Below are positions 11,461-23,589 of a stretch of 64,000 nucleotides of DNA, one piece after another. How positions within the stretch are numbered: the stretch's first letter is position 1; each line of letters starts with the position of its first letter. The DNA is from Lycorma delicatula. Lineage: Eukaryota; Arthropoda; Insecta; Hemiptera; Fulgoridae. The position numbers were made by a program, and so were the translations under genes. The notes under the pieces were generated by a model. That model saw only the letters and a program-made list of their open reading frames with translations, made no database searches and was not told where the DNA came from. Location of the stretch: contig NC_134461.1 of the NCBI RefSeq assembly GCF_047948215.1, positions 89,338,245 through 89,402,244 of the forward strand, in the 5' to 3' direction.

Positions 11461-13459
11461 GTATGTTTTTTGAGGTACAAGAGGAACCAGTTAGAGTAGC
11501 TTTCTCGGGGAGTAACGATGTTCACTATAAATTTAGTCTTTATGGTGAGTACAGTAGAGTCAATTGTAGAATTGAATATCACCTGTATTTCGGTGAACTT
11601 GATGTTCTGAAATGTAACAGCTTATTTGAGTCAATGAAAAAGCAATGGCAAATTCCCACCCTTTTGTTACTCTATATTTTCCCTAGAAACTCAATATGTA
11701 ATTTTTATTCTTAAAGATAGCTATGATATTTTTGGAAGCTACGTCTCATTTCAGATCTCTTACAACCGTTAGAAATTTTTTTATCATTGTTTATATTCAC
11801 GTATAATAAAAAGTACATAATTAATGATTGACTTCAATGATTATTTATGTGTTTTTATAATTATGTGGTTTCTTTTTTATTTGTTATTTGTCGTTCAAAT
11901 GAAATATATTTAACATTTCTGCCTTTTACTCTGCGAAACTTTCAGTTTCTATCCGATCTTCGGTATCTTTTTTAAAATTCTATTTGTATTTTTCCCTGGT
12001 AATTTTTCACAGATCTATTTTTCACGAATTCTTTATCAATAATTGTCAATTCTTTTTATTATGTTCAATTCCTAAGTTATTTAAAATGTCATAGTTCCCA
12101 AATTCTCATCGCCGAGTTCGAGAGTAACATCATTAACGTTTGGTATGAGTATAAATAAGTAAAACTTTTAATTTTTCCATAATTTACAATTCAGATTTCT
12201 AAACCAATAAAATGAAAAGAAGTGCAGAAAGTAATGATAAATAGAGTAATTATTATTAATAAGAAAATAAATAAAAATTATATAAAATATTCAACTCTTC
12301 ATTATCTAATAATTAACTATATTAAAAAAAGAAAGTGTTTCAGGTGCATACTCCAAACAATTTATACAGATTCTTATAAGTTTATGCGGAATCAAACTTT
12401 TTCAGCAGTGCTTGGAAACTTCGTTTTATATGAAAATACTCTCGGCTAACGACGATCGATGAGCATAACAATTCAAAAATACTCTTTAAAAATAAACCTA
12501 ATATATTTAAATATTTTTCATTAGCAAAATGAAACGTATTTATAATAATATTAAACAAATAATTATTTTTAAAGAAAACTGTAACCGACATCAAAACCAT
12601 GTAATATGATACACATATATAGAATTATAAGATTCCCACTGTCCGTACCGATGCTTTATCACATCATCTCTCCATAAAAAAACGATGGTGCGTGGATTTG
12701 TTTGTTGTATGTGCTCACATTTTTATTTTAGCTGCTATTGGCGCAGAGCGGATCAATGGTGGTACGCCGGACGGCTGCGCGTAGCACACAACGATTCTTT
12801 CGTTCGAACGATTTATAATTTTTGATACGATCGATTTATCTAAAATTATATTTATGTTTTGCGAATAGAAAAGGGAAACATTGGGATTAAAACTGTGTTA
12901 AAAAATCACAATTCAAAAAACAGTTAAAAATGTTCAGAATTTTGAAGCTGTCGTTGTGAAAGTTTTTGTTGTTAGTACGCTAAATTCATGAACATTATTT
13001 AGTTACAATTGACAAAAACATTTAACAAAAGAAACCCATACATGCAACATTTTCGCGGGGCCTAATATCAGGATTTCCACTGTCCCTCCACTACCCGCTG
13101 AACGGCGAAATGTTTTTTTTTTTCAATTTTCAGAGCGATATTTTTTTGTCTAAAAAATGTTTTCAACATCATGATACCACCGCAAAAAGCAGTTGCATCG
13201 ATTGCAACAAGATTTATTACAATCGGATAAACAGAAAGAAGGTTATGCGCGAACAAACATAAAAAGAACAGGTCGAATATATAAGACTTTTTTGAAGTCA
13301 GTTAAAAATAAGTTAAATTAAGGTACATTTTCCTAGTTAAAATTAAGCCGGTTACAGTTGCACAAGATCGCAATATATTGAATTTCACCGATTTAACTAA
13401 TCTGATAATTTCTGCTGGACAATCAAATTAAAATAAAAGTTTATACACTTTAGCTGAAT
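11461..13459. other. Intron 3, left part, nothing firmly assigned
   Basis: An open stretch at 11463-11714 is not recognised and has no splice-consistent role. A GC-richer block near 12700-12830 and 13050-13110 is possibly old repeat DNA. The rest is AT-rich. Confidence 0.4.
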
Positions 13460-14905
13460 AGACGGAATACCTGTAGAATTACTGCGCAGTGCAGGTAAGG
13501 AAGCGATTGATAGATTATACAAACTGGTGTGTAATATTTATGAAAATGGGGAATTTCCATCAGACTTCAAAAAAAGTGTTATAGTTATGATACCAAAGAA
13601 AGCAGGGGCAGATAAATGTGAAGAATACAGAACAATTAGTTTAACTAGTCATGCATCAAAAATCTTAACTAGAATTTTATACAGAAGAATTGAGAGGAGA
13701 GTGGAAGAAGTGTTAGGAGAAGACCAATTTGGTATCAGGAAAAGTATAGGGACAAGGGAAGCAATTTTAGGCCTCAGATTAATAGTAGAAGGAAGATTAA
13801 AGAAAAACAAACCAACATACTTGGCATTTATAGACCAAGAAAAGGCTTTCGATAACGTAGACTGGAATAAAATGTTCAGCATTTTAAAAAAATTAGGGTT
13901 CAAATACAGAGATAGAAGAACAATTGCTAACATGTACAGGAACCAAACAGCAACAATAACAATTGAAGAACATAAGAAAGAAGCCCTAATAGGAAAGGGA
14001 GTCCGACAAGGATGTTCCCTATCTCCGTTACTTTTTAATCTTTACATGGAACTAGCAGTTAATGATGTTAAAGAACAATTTAGATTCGGAGTAACAGTAC
14101 AAGGTGAAAAGATAAAGATGCTACGATTTGCTGATGATATAGTAATTCTAGCCGAGAGTAAAAAGGATTTAGAAGAAACAATGAACGGCATAGATGAAGT
14201 CCTACGCAAGAACTATCGCATGAAAATAAACAAGAACAAAACAAAAGTAATGAAATGTAGTAGAAATAACAAAGATGGACCGCTGAATGTGAAAATAGGA
14301 GGAGAAAAGATTATGGAGGTAGAAGAATTTTGTTATTTGGGAAGTAAAATTACTAAAGATGGACGAAGCAGGAGCGATATAAAATGCCGAATAGCACAAG
14401 CTAAACGAGCCTTCAGTAAGAAATATAATTTGTTTACATCAAAAATTAATTTAAATGTCAGGAAAAGATTTTTGAAAGTGTATGTTTGGAGTGTAGCTTT
14501 ATATTGAAGTGAAACTTGGACAATCGGAGTATCTGAGAAGAAAAGATTAGAAGCTTTTGAAATGTGGTGCTATAGGAGAATGTTAAAAATCAGATGGGTG
14601 GATAAAGTGACAAATGAAGAGGTATTGCGGCAAATAGATGAAGAAAGAAGCATTTGGAAAAATATAGTTAAAAGAAGAGACAGACTTATAGGCCACATAC
14701 TAAGGCATCCTGGAATAGTCGCTTTAATATTGGAAGGACAGGTAGAAGGGAAAAATTGTGTAGGCAGGCCACGTTTGGAGTATGTAAAACAAATTGTTGG
14801 GGATGTAGGATGTAGAGGGTATACTGAAATGAAACGACTAGCACTAGATAGGGAATCTTGGAGAGCTGCATCAAACCAGTCAAATGACTGAAGACAAAAA
14901 AAAAA
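13460..14905 (+). mobile_element. LINE family A, 5'-truncated copy with one nonsense codon
   Basis: It encodes the RT domain through the end of ORF2. Landmarks in order are VIVMIPKKAG, EEYRTISLTSHASKIL, LAFIDQEKAFDNVDW, KGVRQGCSLSPLLFNLYM, MLRFADDIVIL (catalytic FADD) and GSKITKDGRSRSDI. After a TGA at 14505-14507 follow MWCYRRMLKIRW, GRPRLEYV and a SNQSND end. The frame is otherwise continuous (326 + 109 codons). At the stop site, copy 2 has GGA. It ends in an A-run. An 8-bp target duplication AGCTGAAT lies at 13452-13459 and 14906-14913. The endonuclease and 5' part are missing. It sits in intron 3 of the Gr-like gene in sense orientation. Confidence 0.9.
13527..14891 (+). pseudogene. Reverse transcriptase ORF of LINE-A copy 1
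   Basis: Partial ORF2 of a non-LTR retrotransposon, translated in one frame with a single in-frame TGA at 14505. The RT palm motif FADD is present near codon 205 of the open part. The C-terminal part has the GHILRHPGIVALIL stretch typical of arthropod elements whose ORF2 ends in an ASNQSND-like sequence. The N-terminal endonuclease is absent, so the copy could not retrotranspose on its own. Confidence 0.85.
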
Positions 14906-15196
14906 AGCTGAATTCTGCAGCAGTAGATTACAACTATTAAGAACGCTACGTATCACTTAATACCGAGCGATAAGTTGTGAATGTATTTTAGATACCGGTT
15001 CAATATTTTTAATATTATAAAATAATTTTAAACGTTTAATAAAAATTTATTTTAAAAATACTATAGTAAAATAGTTTAATCTGATAAAAAATGTTGTGAT
15101 ATGTTGTTAAGAGATGTACAAAAATTCTATGTTTTTTAATCCAATTGACAACTTGAAAGGTTTTATTAATAAATTTATTTTATTTATTTTTGACAG
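14906..15196. other. Intron 3, right end
   Basis: AT-rich sequence leading to the exon 4 acceptor. Nothing else is seen. Confidence 0.5.
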
Positions 15197-15459
15197 GTTA
15201 CACTTATAACTAGATTATTGATGAAATGTACTCGTAGTGTCATCAGATTATTATTTCCATCGACAACGTGTATAAGTAATCAAATAATCAATATAATTAA
15301 TCGTAAAATTCCTCGATCGAGTTCAAATAATAAATTGACTTTTTCTTGGAAATTTCTTGGAGAAAATGTTTTATATATTACATCGTATTATATTATAATG
15401 TTAAACAGTATATTTTTACCACATATATTTATATTCTTCTGTAATCAACTTTGTTTCAG
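15197..15459 (+). CDS. Gr-like gene, exon 4 (TM3-TM4 loop and TM4)
   Basis: Acceptor 'tttgacag' and donor CAG|GTAAAA. 263 nt, starting in phase 0 and ending with two bases of an Arg codon (AG). It encodes VTLITRLLMKCTRSVIRLLF, a polar basic loop with NRKIPRSSSNNK, then ENVLYITSYYIIMLNSIFLP and HIFIFFCNQLCFR, a clear hydrophobic span. This is a good match to the middle of a Gr. Confidence 0.75.
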
Positions 15460-16599
15460 GTAAAATAAAAATTTAATAATAAAATAACTACAGTTAAAAT
15501 TTATTTTTATTATAATTTAATTCTATATGTATTATAATTATAATAATATTAACATTTTTTAAAAGTATAAACGTTCAAAAATAAAAACATTTATACTTTT
15601 TAGGTATTAAAACGTTTTCTTACCAAAATTTCAAAATCTATCATTGATTGTAAAGCTACGAAATTTTGCCAAAAACTGTCGATTTTTCACGTGAAATATG
15701 AAGCAATGTTTATATTTACATCTAATTTGTAATATTTAACTCTACAACTTTCTAACTTTATTTAATTTAATTCACTCACATTAACATGAAATAAATAAAT
15801 TTAACTGTATTCTTCTTTTCTTTTTAATAAAAAAATCATGGTCCGTGGTTTGTTGGCTTAATTTTAATTAATTATATTTTTGTTGCCATGGTGACAGAAA
15901 TTAAAATTACTAATCATGTTTTATTTAATGAATACCGAGAAAATTCTTAACATGAGAATGCAAACGTGTCGAGGGTCCAAGGGGAAGAGCCCGATGCCCA
16001 GACGGCGAAGCTTGATTATTAGCTTGAACATTAGCCCTGATCCGGCTAATGTTAATAAAAAATGAATCGACGTATTACAATTTTAAACAAATTAAAAATT
16101 ACGTATATGGAAATGATTGTATTATATGGCAATTAAAGAAAGAAATGTTTCTTAATCGTTTATTCTTTTCAGTATTTATTCTGTTAATATATATTTTTTT
16201 TAATTTATGATATTTTCATTTTTATGAATTTTTTATGTGTTACAGCCTCTTGCTTCTTTCTTTGTAATTGCATAATTGAAACAAAAAGTATAAATCCTAT
16301 TGACTTTACATTCAAACATTTTCAGTGGCTAAAAACAAAATAAAAAAGTAATTTTTCTCTTAAGGAAACGAAATAATTAAAATATAAAACATGTTAACGT
16401 ATTTTATACATCCGTAGAGATTACTCGTATGTAATTAAAAGCGATAATACAATAACAAAATTAATAATATAATTCAGATTGCTTGTTATTTTAAATAAAA
16501 TAATTTAAATTTACTTTGTTAAAAACATCATCCCAGTAAAATTATTCCATATATAAATAAAAAATAGGGTTTCTAAATGATTAATATTATACACTTTAT
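15460..16599. other. Intron 4, left part; short hairpin at 16027-16053
   Basis: AT-rich, apart from a GC-richer block at 15965-16060. That block contains a perfect 10-bp stem (AACATTAGCC / GGCTAATGTT) with a 7-nt loop at 16027-16053. The block looks like the end of an old element. Nothing else is recognised. Confidence 0.45.
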
Positions 16600-16615
16600 A
16601 TACATATTATGTATA

Positions 16616-17441
16616 TATTCGGAGTAACAGTACAAGGTGAAAAGATAAAGATGCTACGATTTGCTGATGATATAGTAATTCTAGCCGAGAGTAAAAAGGA
16701 TTTAGAAGAAACAATGAACGGCATAGATGAAGTCCTACGCAAGAACTATCGCATGAAAATAAACAAGAACAAAACAAAAGTAATGAAATGTAGTAGAAAT
16801 AACAAAGATGGACCGCTGAATGTGAAAATAGGAGGAGAAAAGATTATGGAGGTAGAAGAATTTTGTTATTTGGGAAGTAAAATTACTAAAGATGGACGAA
16901 GCAGGAGCGATATAAAATGCCGAATAGCACAAGATAAACGACCCTTCAGTAAGAAATATAATTTGTTTACATCAAAAATTAATTTAAATGTCAGGAAAAG
17001 ATTTTTGAAAGTGTATGTTTGGAGTGTCGCTTTATATGGAAGTGAAACTTGGACGATCGGAGTATCTGAGAAGAAAAGCTTAGAAGCTTTTGAAATGTGG
17101 TGCTATAGGAGAATGTTAAAAATCAGATGGGTGGATAAAGTGACAAATGAAGAGGTATTGCGGCAAATAGATGAAGAAAGAAGCATTTGGAAAAATATAG
17201 TTAAAAGAAGAGACAGACTTATAGGCCACATACTAAGGCATCCTGGAATAGTCGCTTTAATATTGGAAGGACAGGTAGAAGGGAAAAATTGTGTAGGCAG
17301 GCCACGTTTGGAGTATGTAAAACAAATTGTTGGGGATGTAGGATGTAGAGGGTATACTGAAATGAAACGACTAGCACTAGATAGGGAATCTTGGAGAGCT
17401 GCATCAAACCAGTCAAATGACTGAAGACAAAAAAAAAAAAA
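16616..17441 (+). mobile_element. LINE family A, second 5'-truncated copy
   Basis: Begins inside the RT domain at FGVTVQGEKIKMLRFADD and runs without a stop to the SNQSND end, the LINE-A 3' tail and an A-run. The near-duplicate direct repeat ATACATATTAT(G/A)TAT lies at 16600-16614 and 17442-17456 and is the likely target duplication. Compared with copy 1 only a few bases differ (for example AQDKRP against AQAKRA, and GGA in place of the TGA). It lies in intron 4 of the Gr-like gene. Confidence 0.88.
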
Positions 17442-17668
17442 ATACATATTATATATTATTTAGCTAAACGTTATATTACTAAATAATAATATTTCAAAAT
17501 GCATTTTGACTGTACTCCGTTAACCTCTATCCCATTTATTTTATGCGAATTTCTGGCAGAAAATTGCACTAGTCTTTCCGGAAAAATATTTTTTAAATTC
17601 TTAGATTGTTAGTTTATCTACATGAAAAAAAAAATTAATAAAAGATGTGCAAAAAGCCTAATTTAATT

Positions 17669-17750
17669 TTTTAATATTAAAAAAATTATAATTTTTTAAT
17701 ATTAAAAAAAATTATAATTTTTTAATATTAAAAAAAATTATAATTTTAAT
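17669..17750. repeat. AT minisatellite, about 24-bp unit, three copies
   Basis: The unit with 'tttttaatattaaaaaa' followed by 'attataa' is repeated about three times with only small length changes in the A-run. Each unit is itself partly self-complementary. Confidence 0.85.
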
Positions 17751-19189
17751 GATTAAAAACAGATTAATGAAAAAAAATAAAAATAATTGATATATTGAAT
17801 ACTTACATTTAAACAATTATTTATGTCGTAAGCCAAAAAGCGACAATATCTTCCAGAATTGCTTGAAACGCATTGCGATCATCCGTTTTACTCAGCTATA
17901 AGTATTCGCATAAGTAACTGTCCAGAAATTCCCTAGTTATGCCTTATTAACGGGGCATTTTATTTTTGTCTACCCCGCCTTAGTCGTTCTATTTTTTGAG
18001 TATGCCCACCAAAAGTGAATCAATGAAGTATTGAGAATAATTCACAGTATTTTGCATGTAATTCCTGTTCAAATTACGTACACCATTGTATGCCGCTCAC
18101 TGATCAGAAATTTTTATTGAACTCAGTACAATGTGCTCTACTATAATCGGTAATAACGATTATCTACTGCGAACATGAAACATTCCTGCGTTTCACGGCT
18201 TAGCCTTTCAAATACTGCTCCTGGGGATTCTATCAATGTTGTTCTTTCTCTTTAAGAATAGAGACTTGTCGATCTCTGCTGTCAGATCTAGGCCACCAGC
18301 TACACGATTTGATTTTGAAAGCTTCTCGCACACAATTCCGTAGATAATTCAAACTTAAAAAATGTAGCTGTGTTTTTAACGACATATAATTCTCGTTCAC
18401 AGAAGGCCTCAGTCGTCATTTCGTTGCTCCATGATTAAAATAAATAGTAAAATATTATCAAGGCTAAGTTCAGAGTCATACTACCATGAATTGGCCCGCA
18501 TTTGTACATCGATTCGGCACTGCCTTTAATTACACCACCACCGTTCTCGGTCATTTAAAATATTTAACGCCATATCGTGCCACTAATTATATAGTTTACT
18601 GTTTTAATAAAATACCGTAACGTTGAAAGAAACGAACAAAACGTTTTTATTCAAAACAATACAAATAATACAAACAAACAAATTCGCAGGAAGATTCTTA
18701 ACGATGTCGAATTGTAATTACTACAAGGTGACAATAACAGTGCAACACTACTCGAATAATTACGATGTACTGATGTTATTTTAAAAATAAATAACAAAAA
18801 ATTCAAATTACGGTACCCGCAGTACTATGATGTAATCAGACAAGTAAGAACAAGTTTGCTTAAGTCTAACGTAATAATCATACTTCCACCAACATCTTGG
18901 TGGGGGCTATCTTAAACTTAAACAGACGAGAATGAATATGAATTTGAGTTATAAATTTCGTTAATAGAGTTTTTTTATATGTTCGGCAATAAAATTAATG
19001 AAAATTGTGGGGTAATGAAGGTTCGATAGATTAGTGAAAGATAACGGAGGTCTACTCTCGATTGTAATTACTTTTCTTGAAATAATAATCATGCAATTGA
19101 ATTAGATTTTATTGAAATTAGGTTTTTTTTTAACTGTGGTCAGTAAAATTTATTAAATTATTAAACGAAAATTTATTCCTTCCTCCATA
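17751..19189. other. Intron 4, unassigned repeat-like block
   Basis: The part at 17850-18560 is GC-richer and more complex than the intron background and probably is an old mobile element, but both strands are full of stops and I could not name a family. The rest is AT-rich. Confidence 0.35.
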
Positions 19190-19500
19190 GCGAATTAGTA
19201 GTTCAATCTTTTATCCGAAAGGTCCAAGGTTCAAATCGCGGTCATTTTTCAAACACTGCAAAACGTTCATTCTTGACACCATCCAGAAATTTCAAGGTTA
19301 TTGCGAAACTGGAACGCATTGTTATGTATACTGTTAAGACCTCTCCTTTCCAAGTCATATCTCAACCATTCAGCTTGGAATCGGGCGTGCGTTAATGATA
19401 CCATCACATATGAATTATTTGGTATCGGTATCCGGTTGAACTGTCAACCAGGCAACTGTTTCAGGCTTATAAGGCCTGAAATATATAACAATCACTCTAT
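19190..19500 (+). repeat. Possible tRNA-like SINE, second family
   Basis: It contains 'agtagttcaatcttttatc' and then 'ggttcaaatcgcgg', similar to tRNA A- and B-box promoter parts, followed by non-tRNA sequence. It differs from the main SINE family in the window. No clear target duplication was found. Confidence 0.35.
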
Positions 19501-20339
19501 TTTATTCACAAGTAAAAAAAATATATTGAGGAAAATACAATTGTAGATTAAAAAAATAAATATTTCTTGTAAAAAATGTCTCATATGTTATTATGTTCTT
19601 TCATATCTTTTTCTAAAATATTATGTTAAATTTTACCAACCTCTTTTACATCATTACGGTTACAGCAGATTTCAGATGCCTAAAAAAATTATTGAAAAAA
19701 AAGATTGGAATATATTCAAATTGTAAAATATTCCTTTATGCAAATGGCTGGTATACCTGCTCAACTTCTGTGTTACATGACTTTATTATTCGCCAACTAA
19801 AATACAGAAAGTTTTAAACTTAGCAGTTCGAATATATTTCGGTTTTTTGTTTTATTAAGGCCGGGAATGGTAAGCGAGAAGTACCATAAACTGTTAACTT
19901 ATACCTACAGTTAGATTACTTTTGAAAATGAATGGTTTCAATATTTTACTTTTCCTGTTATTAACTGAAGATTTGGAAGGGGTATTGGGAGTGTTGGATG
20001 ACCCTTTAATTACATAATTTTGTCAGCAGGAGATCTTAACTTGAAACTGTACTTTTTTTTTAATAGAAAAATATAAGACATTTTTATATAAAAAATCTGA
20101 TGTGGACAACACATGACTTCCTTGTACTCCTATAAAATTACATTTACACATTTAAAAAAAATGAAAAGTACATAAAAGTTTATTTCATTAAAAATTTCTG
20201 ATATTTTTTTATATTGTTTTTTTTGTTGTTATTATTATTATTATTTAATTATTATTCATCGTAAATATTATTTTACAATGAGAGGTTAATAATTATTAAT
20301 AAATCAATATATTTAAATTAAAAAAAAGGAGATGAAGTC
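19501..20339. other. Intron 4, AT-rich; fragment near 19958
   Basis: Mostly AT-rich. 'ttattaactgaagat' at about 19960 repeats the start of the LINE-D tail at 9658 and may be another end fragment. Confidence 0.35.
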
Positions 20340-20800
20340 TGATTCGAACCGATGTGTCTTCCCGTAAGATCCAAATATTTCATTAATAAAAATTTTATTT
20401 GGCTATAACTCTGGAACCAATGATAATAATTACTAGTTATCATATATCGTTGAAAAGCTCTAATGAGGGCTTATTACTGCATTTAAGAAAAAGTCCAAAT
20501 ACAATTTTTCTTTGGATTTGAGCTTTTTTGGAACTTTTGGTTCAGTGATTGCAATCAAAAGGGGAGGTGCACAGCTAGATGCTACAACAGTCCTAAATCC
20601 AAAATTTCAATATCCTACGGCTAATCTTTTTCAGTTACGCGAGATACATACATACATACATACGTACGTACAACATCACGCCGAGACTAGTCAAACTGGA
20701 TTCAGGGATGGTCAAAATGGATAGTTCCATTGAAATCTGGAAACCGAAATTCTTCGCACAATACTTCCTTTACTTCGAACAAGGAAGTAAACTGGAATAG
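20340..20800 (+). repeat. Dispersed repeat E, copy 1
   Basis: Contains 'gattcgaaccgatgtg', 'gatccaaatatttcatt', 'ctctggaacca' and 'gagggcttattactgca', all shared in the same order with the inverse copy at 52560-52820. A (CATA)n-type tract follows at 20646-20670, then a GC-richer tail. The family is unknown. Confidence 0.75.
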
Positions 20801-21589
20801 GAAAAAGAAATGTTTTAATCAAATTAATTCAGTAGTTATTTATTTTCAGGAAATTCTACCGTTACATGTGGTATACAAGTAAATTATTTAGACAACCACA
20901 CAAAACAAAGCCCTGAAAGTTTAGAATTTATAAAAAAATATTCTTTAAAATTATGTTAATTATGATTTTTAATTGTTCAAATTTTACTTATTAATTTCTA
21001 TAAATACACTCATAAAACCTTTAAATTAAATTCTTTACTTGAACATTGCTTCAAAGAGTAATTTACTTAAAGACGATTAAGTTATTTAACTAATGTCAAA
21101 GCGTTCAAACTTCACTTGTTCCTGATCCAGATTTTTTCCAAACCAAATATTGCTATTTTTAACCTATATTGTTATTTTAAACCAAATAACAGTTATTTTT
21201 CAAAAATTATAACAAGAACAAAACTGGAAGGAACCAGCTGAATAAAAAACTCGTAGTTAAGGTTCATACCTAGAACTATTATCCTTTTATTAAAGAGATT
21301 CTGAAAGTTTCTCTAGTTATAAAATGTAAAGACAACTGTTTCATTTCTAAAAAAAAATCCTTTATCGCTGGAGATGTATAAAATAATTGAATAGTGTGAA
21401 ATCGATCATGAATCTTTAACCTCTTCTTCCCACATCCTCGCAAATTAAGAGTTTTAATCTGTAATATTTCTGAGATAACTAAAAAAGCTGGCAAATTATT
21501 GCATGACTTTTCCCGGGTATATATAAAGTTTTGAAAAAATATTTAAACCGAAGGGAGATAGATTAAAAGAACAAAAACATATATTTCAG
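20801..21589. other. Intron 4, nothing recognised
   Basis: AT-rich intron sequence with no recognised element. Confidence 0.4.
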
Positions 21590-22035
21590 TTTTATGAAGT
21601 GGAGGTTGATTTTTTGAAAAAGTTTTTTTGGATTATTTGTAAATAAATTTTAGGTTAATAAATTACTTTTAATAAAATTTTCTCTAAAATCCTTCTGAAG
21701 AAAATCGAAATTGTTTTTTTCGCTATATATCATCATTCCCTTAACGAATTTTGAAAAAACTTATAATATCATCAATGTCCAATACATGTAAATACTGAGC
21801 CAAATTTGAAGAAATTTTTTTCCAATCCTGAGATATGAAGATCAAAGTAATGCGACATAAATATATATGCGTACGCATATATGTATATATACATATTATG
21901 TTTTTTTTTTTTGTCTAGATGAACTAACTGGATCCTAAAACGAAAAGATTTCCAAAAACCCGATACCCAATTTTTGACATGATCACCATACTTCCTTCTT
22001 TAATATAGCTATTCTATCTATATTCGCCGGGAAAA
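21590..22035 (+). repeat. Dispersed repeat F, copy 1
   Basis: Shares order and wording with 24540-24975: 'tctctaaaatccttctgaag' against 'tctttaaaatgcctttgaag', then 'aaaatcgaaatt', 'gtctagat', 'gatacccaatttttgacatg', and 'gggaaaataata' against 'gagaaaataata' at the end. It lies just upstream of Gr exon 5. Confidence 0.8.
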
Positions 22036-22094
22036 TAATAATAATATAATTTTTATTCATTTATAAAAAATTTATTCATGTTTTACTATTTCAG

Positions 22095-22416
22095 ATTTAA
22101 TCGATATACTTCTGCATGGAAATTCTCATTAAAATTTATTAAAGGTGAAAAAAATAAAAGATTATGGGAAAATCAGCTAGATACATATCGATTATTGTAT
22201 AATCGATTATTGAAATGCTGCGATCTGTTAAACGAAACATTTAAATATCATTTACTGATATTATCATGCAATTATTTTGCAGTATTACTTTTATTACTAC
22301 ATCGTCCATTTTCATCAGAATACATTTTTGTTCGGATAAATGTTTTTCTTAGTATATTATATTGTTTGTATATTATTTATTCAATTAACGTTTGTTCTGA
22401 TCATCTTACTTGTTCG
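22095..22416 (+). CDS. Gr-like gene, exon 5 (TM5 and TM6)
   Basis: Acceptor 'ctatttcag' and a perfect donor GTAAGT at 22417. 322 nt: one base completes the split Arg codon, then 107 codons in phase 0. It encodes ENQLDTYRLLYNRLLKCCDL and NETFKYHLLILSCNYFAVLL. The L..Y..L.......N..F pattern before TM5 is characteristic of Grs. A second hydrophobic span is INVFLSILYCLYIIYSINVC. It is the longest and best-supported exon. Confidence 0.85.
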
Positions 22417-22545
22417 GTAAGTAAAAATAGTTTTTACTCTTTTTTTCAATTAGAAATAATAACAAAATGTGTAAAAATTTCGGCTAGCATTATCATAATC
22501 TGCCCCTTCTAGTATTCTCACTCATTAATACTCATTGACGCGTTT

Positions 22546-23006
22546 GGGAGTACCTCCATTCTCAAAAGTACTTTTAGTACCGAGTCTTCCTGAGTTGAGA
22601 TTGTAGAATAAATAAAATGTTGTAATCTCACTCCCTATCCCTACTGTTATGGCTTCTTCTGTTTTGTCCCTCCCCTTCTAACGGTTTTACCTTCCTTGAA
22701 ACTAATCTTTGTGATTTTTTTATTTTAACAATTTAAAATTTTTAAACATTATATCGGATTGAGTGTTTATTTGTTCATTAATTATATATCCTATCCTTTT
22801 AATTTTATCTTGAATATTTCCATGATTCTGAAATATTTAAAGGGTTTTTTGCAGAAATCTAGGATCGTTAGAGCGGGAGGAACAAATCAGAAGAGGCCAT
22901 AACAGTATGGATGGGGAAGTGGGAGGAACATAACATCGCTATTTATTCGTCGATCTCAACTCAGGATGACTTAGAACTAAAAGTAGTTTTGAGGGTGAAG
23001 GTACAC
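22546..23006. mobile_element. Foldback element with about 150-bp inverted arms
   Basis: The arm at about 22546-22695 and its reverse complement at about 22860-23006 pair over most of their length. Shared pieces include 'tcctgagttgaga', 'actgttatggc' and 'ctcttctgatttgt'-like blocks, around a loop of about 165 bp. It has no coding capacity. It sits 130 nt downstream of Gr exon 5 in intron 5 and its transcript could form a long hairpin. Confidence 0.75.
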
Positions 23007-23480
23007 TGAAATGCATCAACTACAGATGTTAGAATGACAATGCTAGGAATTGCAAAAAATAACACTCGAATAAAAAAAAAGTATACTACTACGATAGAAC
23101 ATAATATAATTTGTTATAATCTTTTAAATTTATGTATAATTTAACAACTTAATAATGTATCATGACTAGAGTTGGCTCTGCTTTAAGGGTTTTACTGCTT
23201 TTTTTTGTATCCGTCGGATACATCAGTTAGCAAAACGAAAAAACATCGGCTATTTAATGTGGCGAATTGTTCAAAAATTGTACAAATAGTAACAAACTAT
23301 AATGCGTATTAACAGTCAATGTTTTTAGCCGGACCATTAATGTAATTGATATTTACAGTATTTTAAAATTACACTGCTCTACAAGATTTTCGAAAGAGAA
23401 ACGTTAATATGAGTGTTTTATAATATAGTTTTTACGCTAAAACCGAAAATTTAATAAAAAATGCTCTAACTTGTGGCATT
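23007..23480. other. Intron 5, nothing recognised
   Basis: AT-rich intron sequence with no recognised element. Confidence 0.4.
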
Positions 23481-23589
23481 TCTTGAGTATATTAGTTCAA
23501 AGATCCGTATTTTGTCATTTTTGACACGTAATAAAAACAATCTGTTATCTTGTGCATTTCGTTATAAATATATCTGTTATGATTATTTC

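Noticed and set aside
11463..11714. Open stretch of 83 codons after Gr exon 3
   Set aside because: Starts after a better-supported donor at 11461, no homology is recognised, and the phase does not join to exon 4.
14570..14956. 128-codon minus-strand frame
   Set aside because: Antisense shadow of the LINE-A ORF2 C-terminus, as also at 17103-17447.
22078..22512. Single 144-codon gene
   Set aside because: It is exon 5 of the Gr-like gene extended into both introns; splice sites at 22094/22095 and 22416/22417 limit the coding part.
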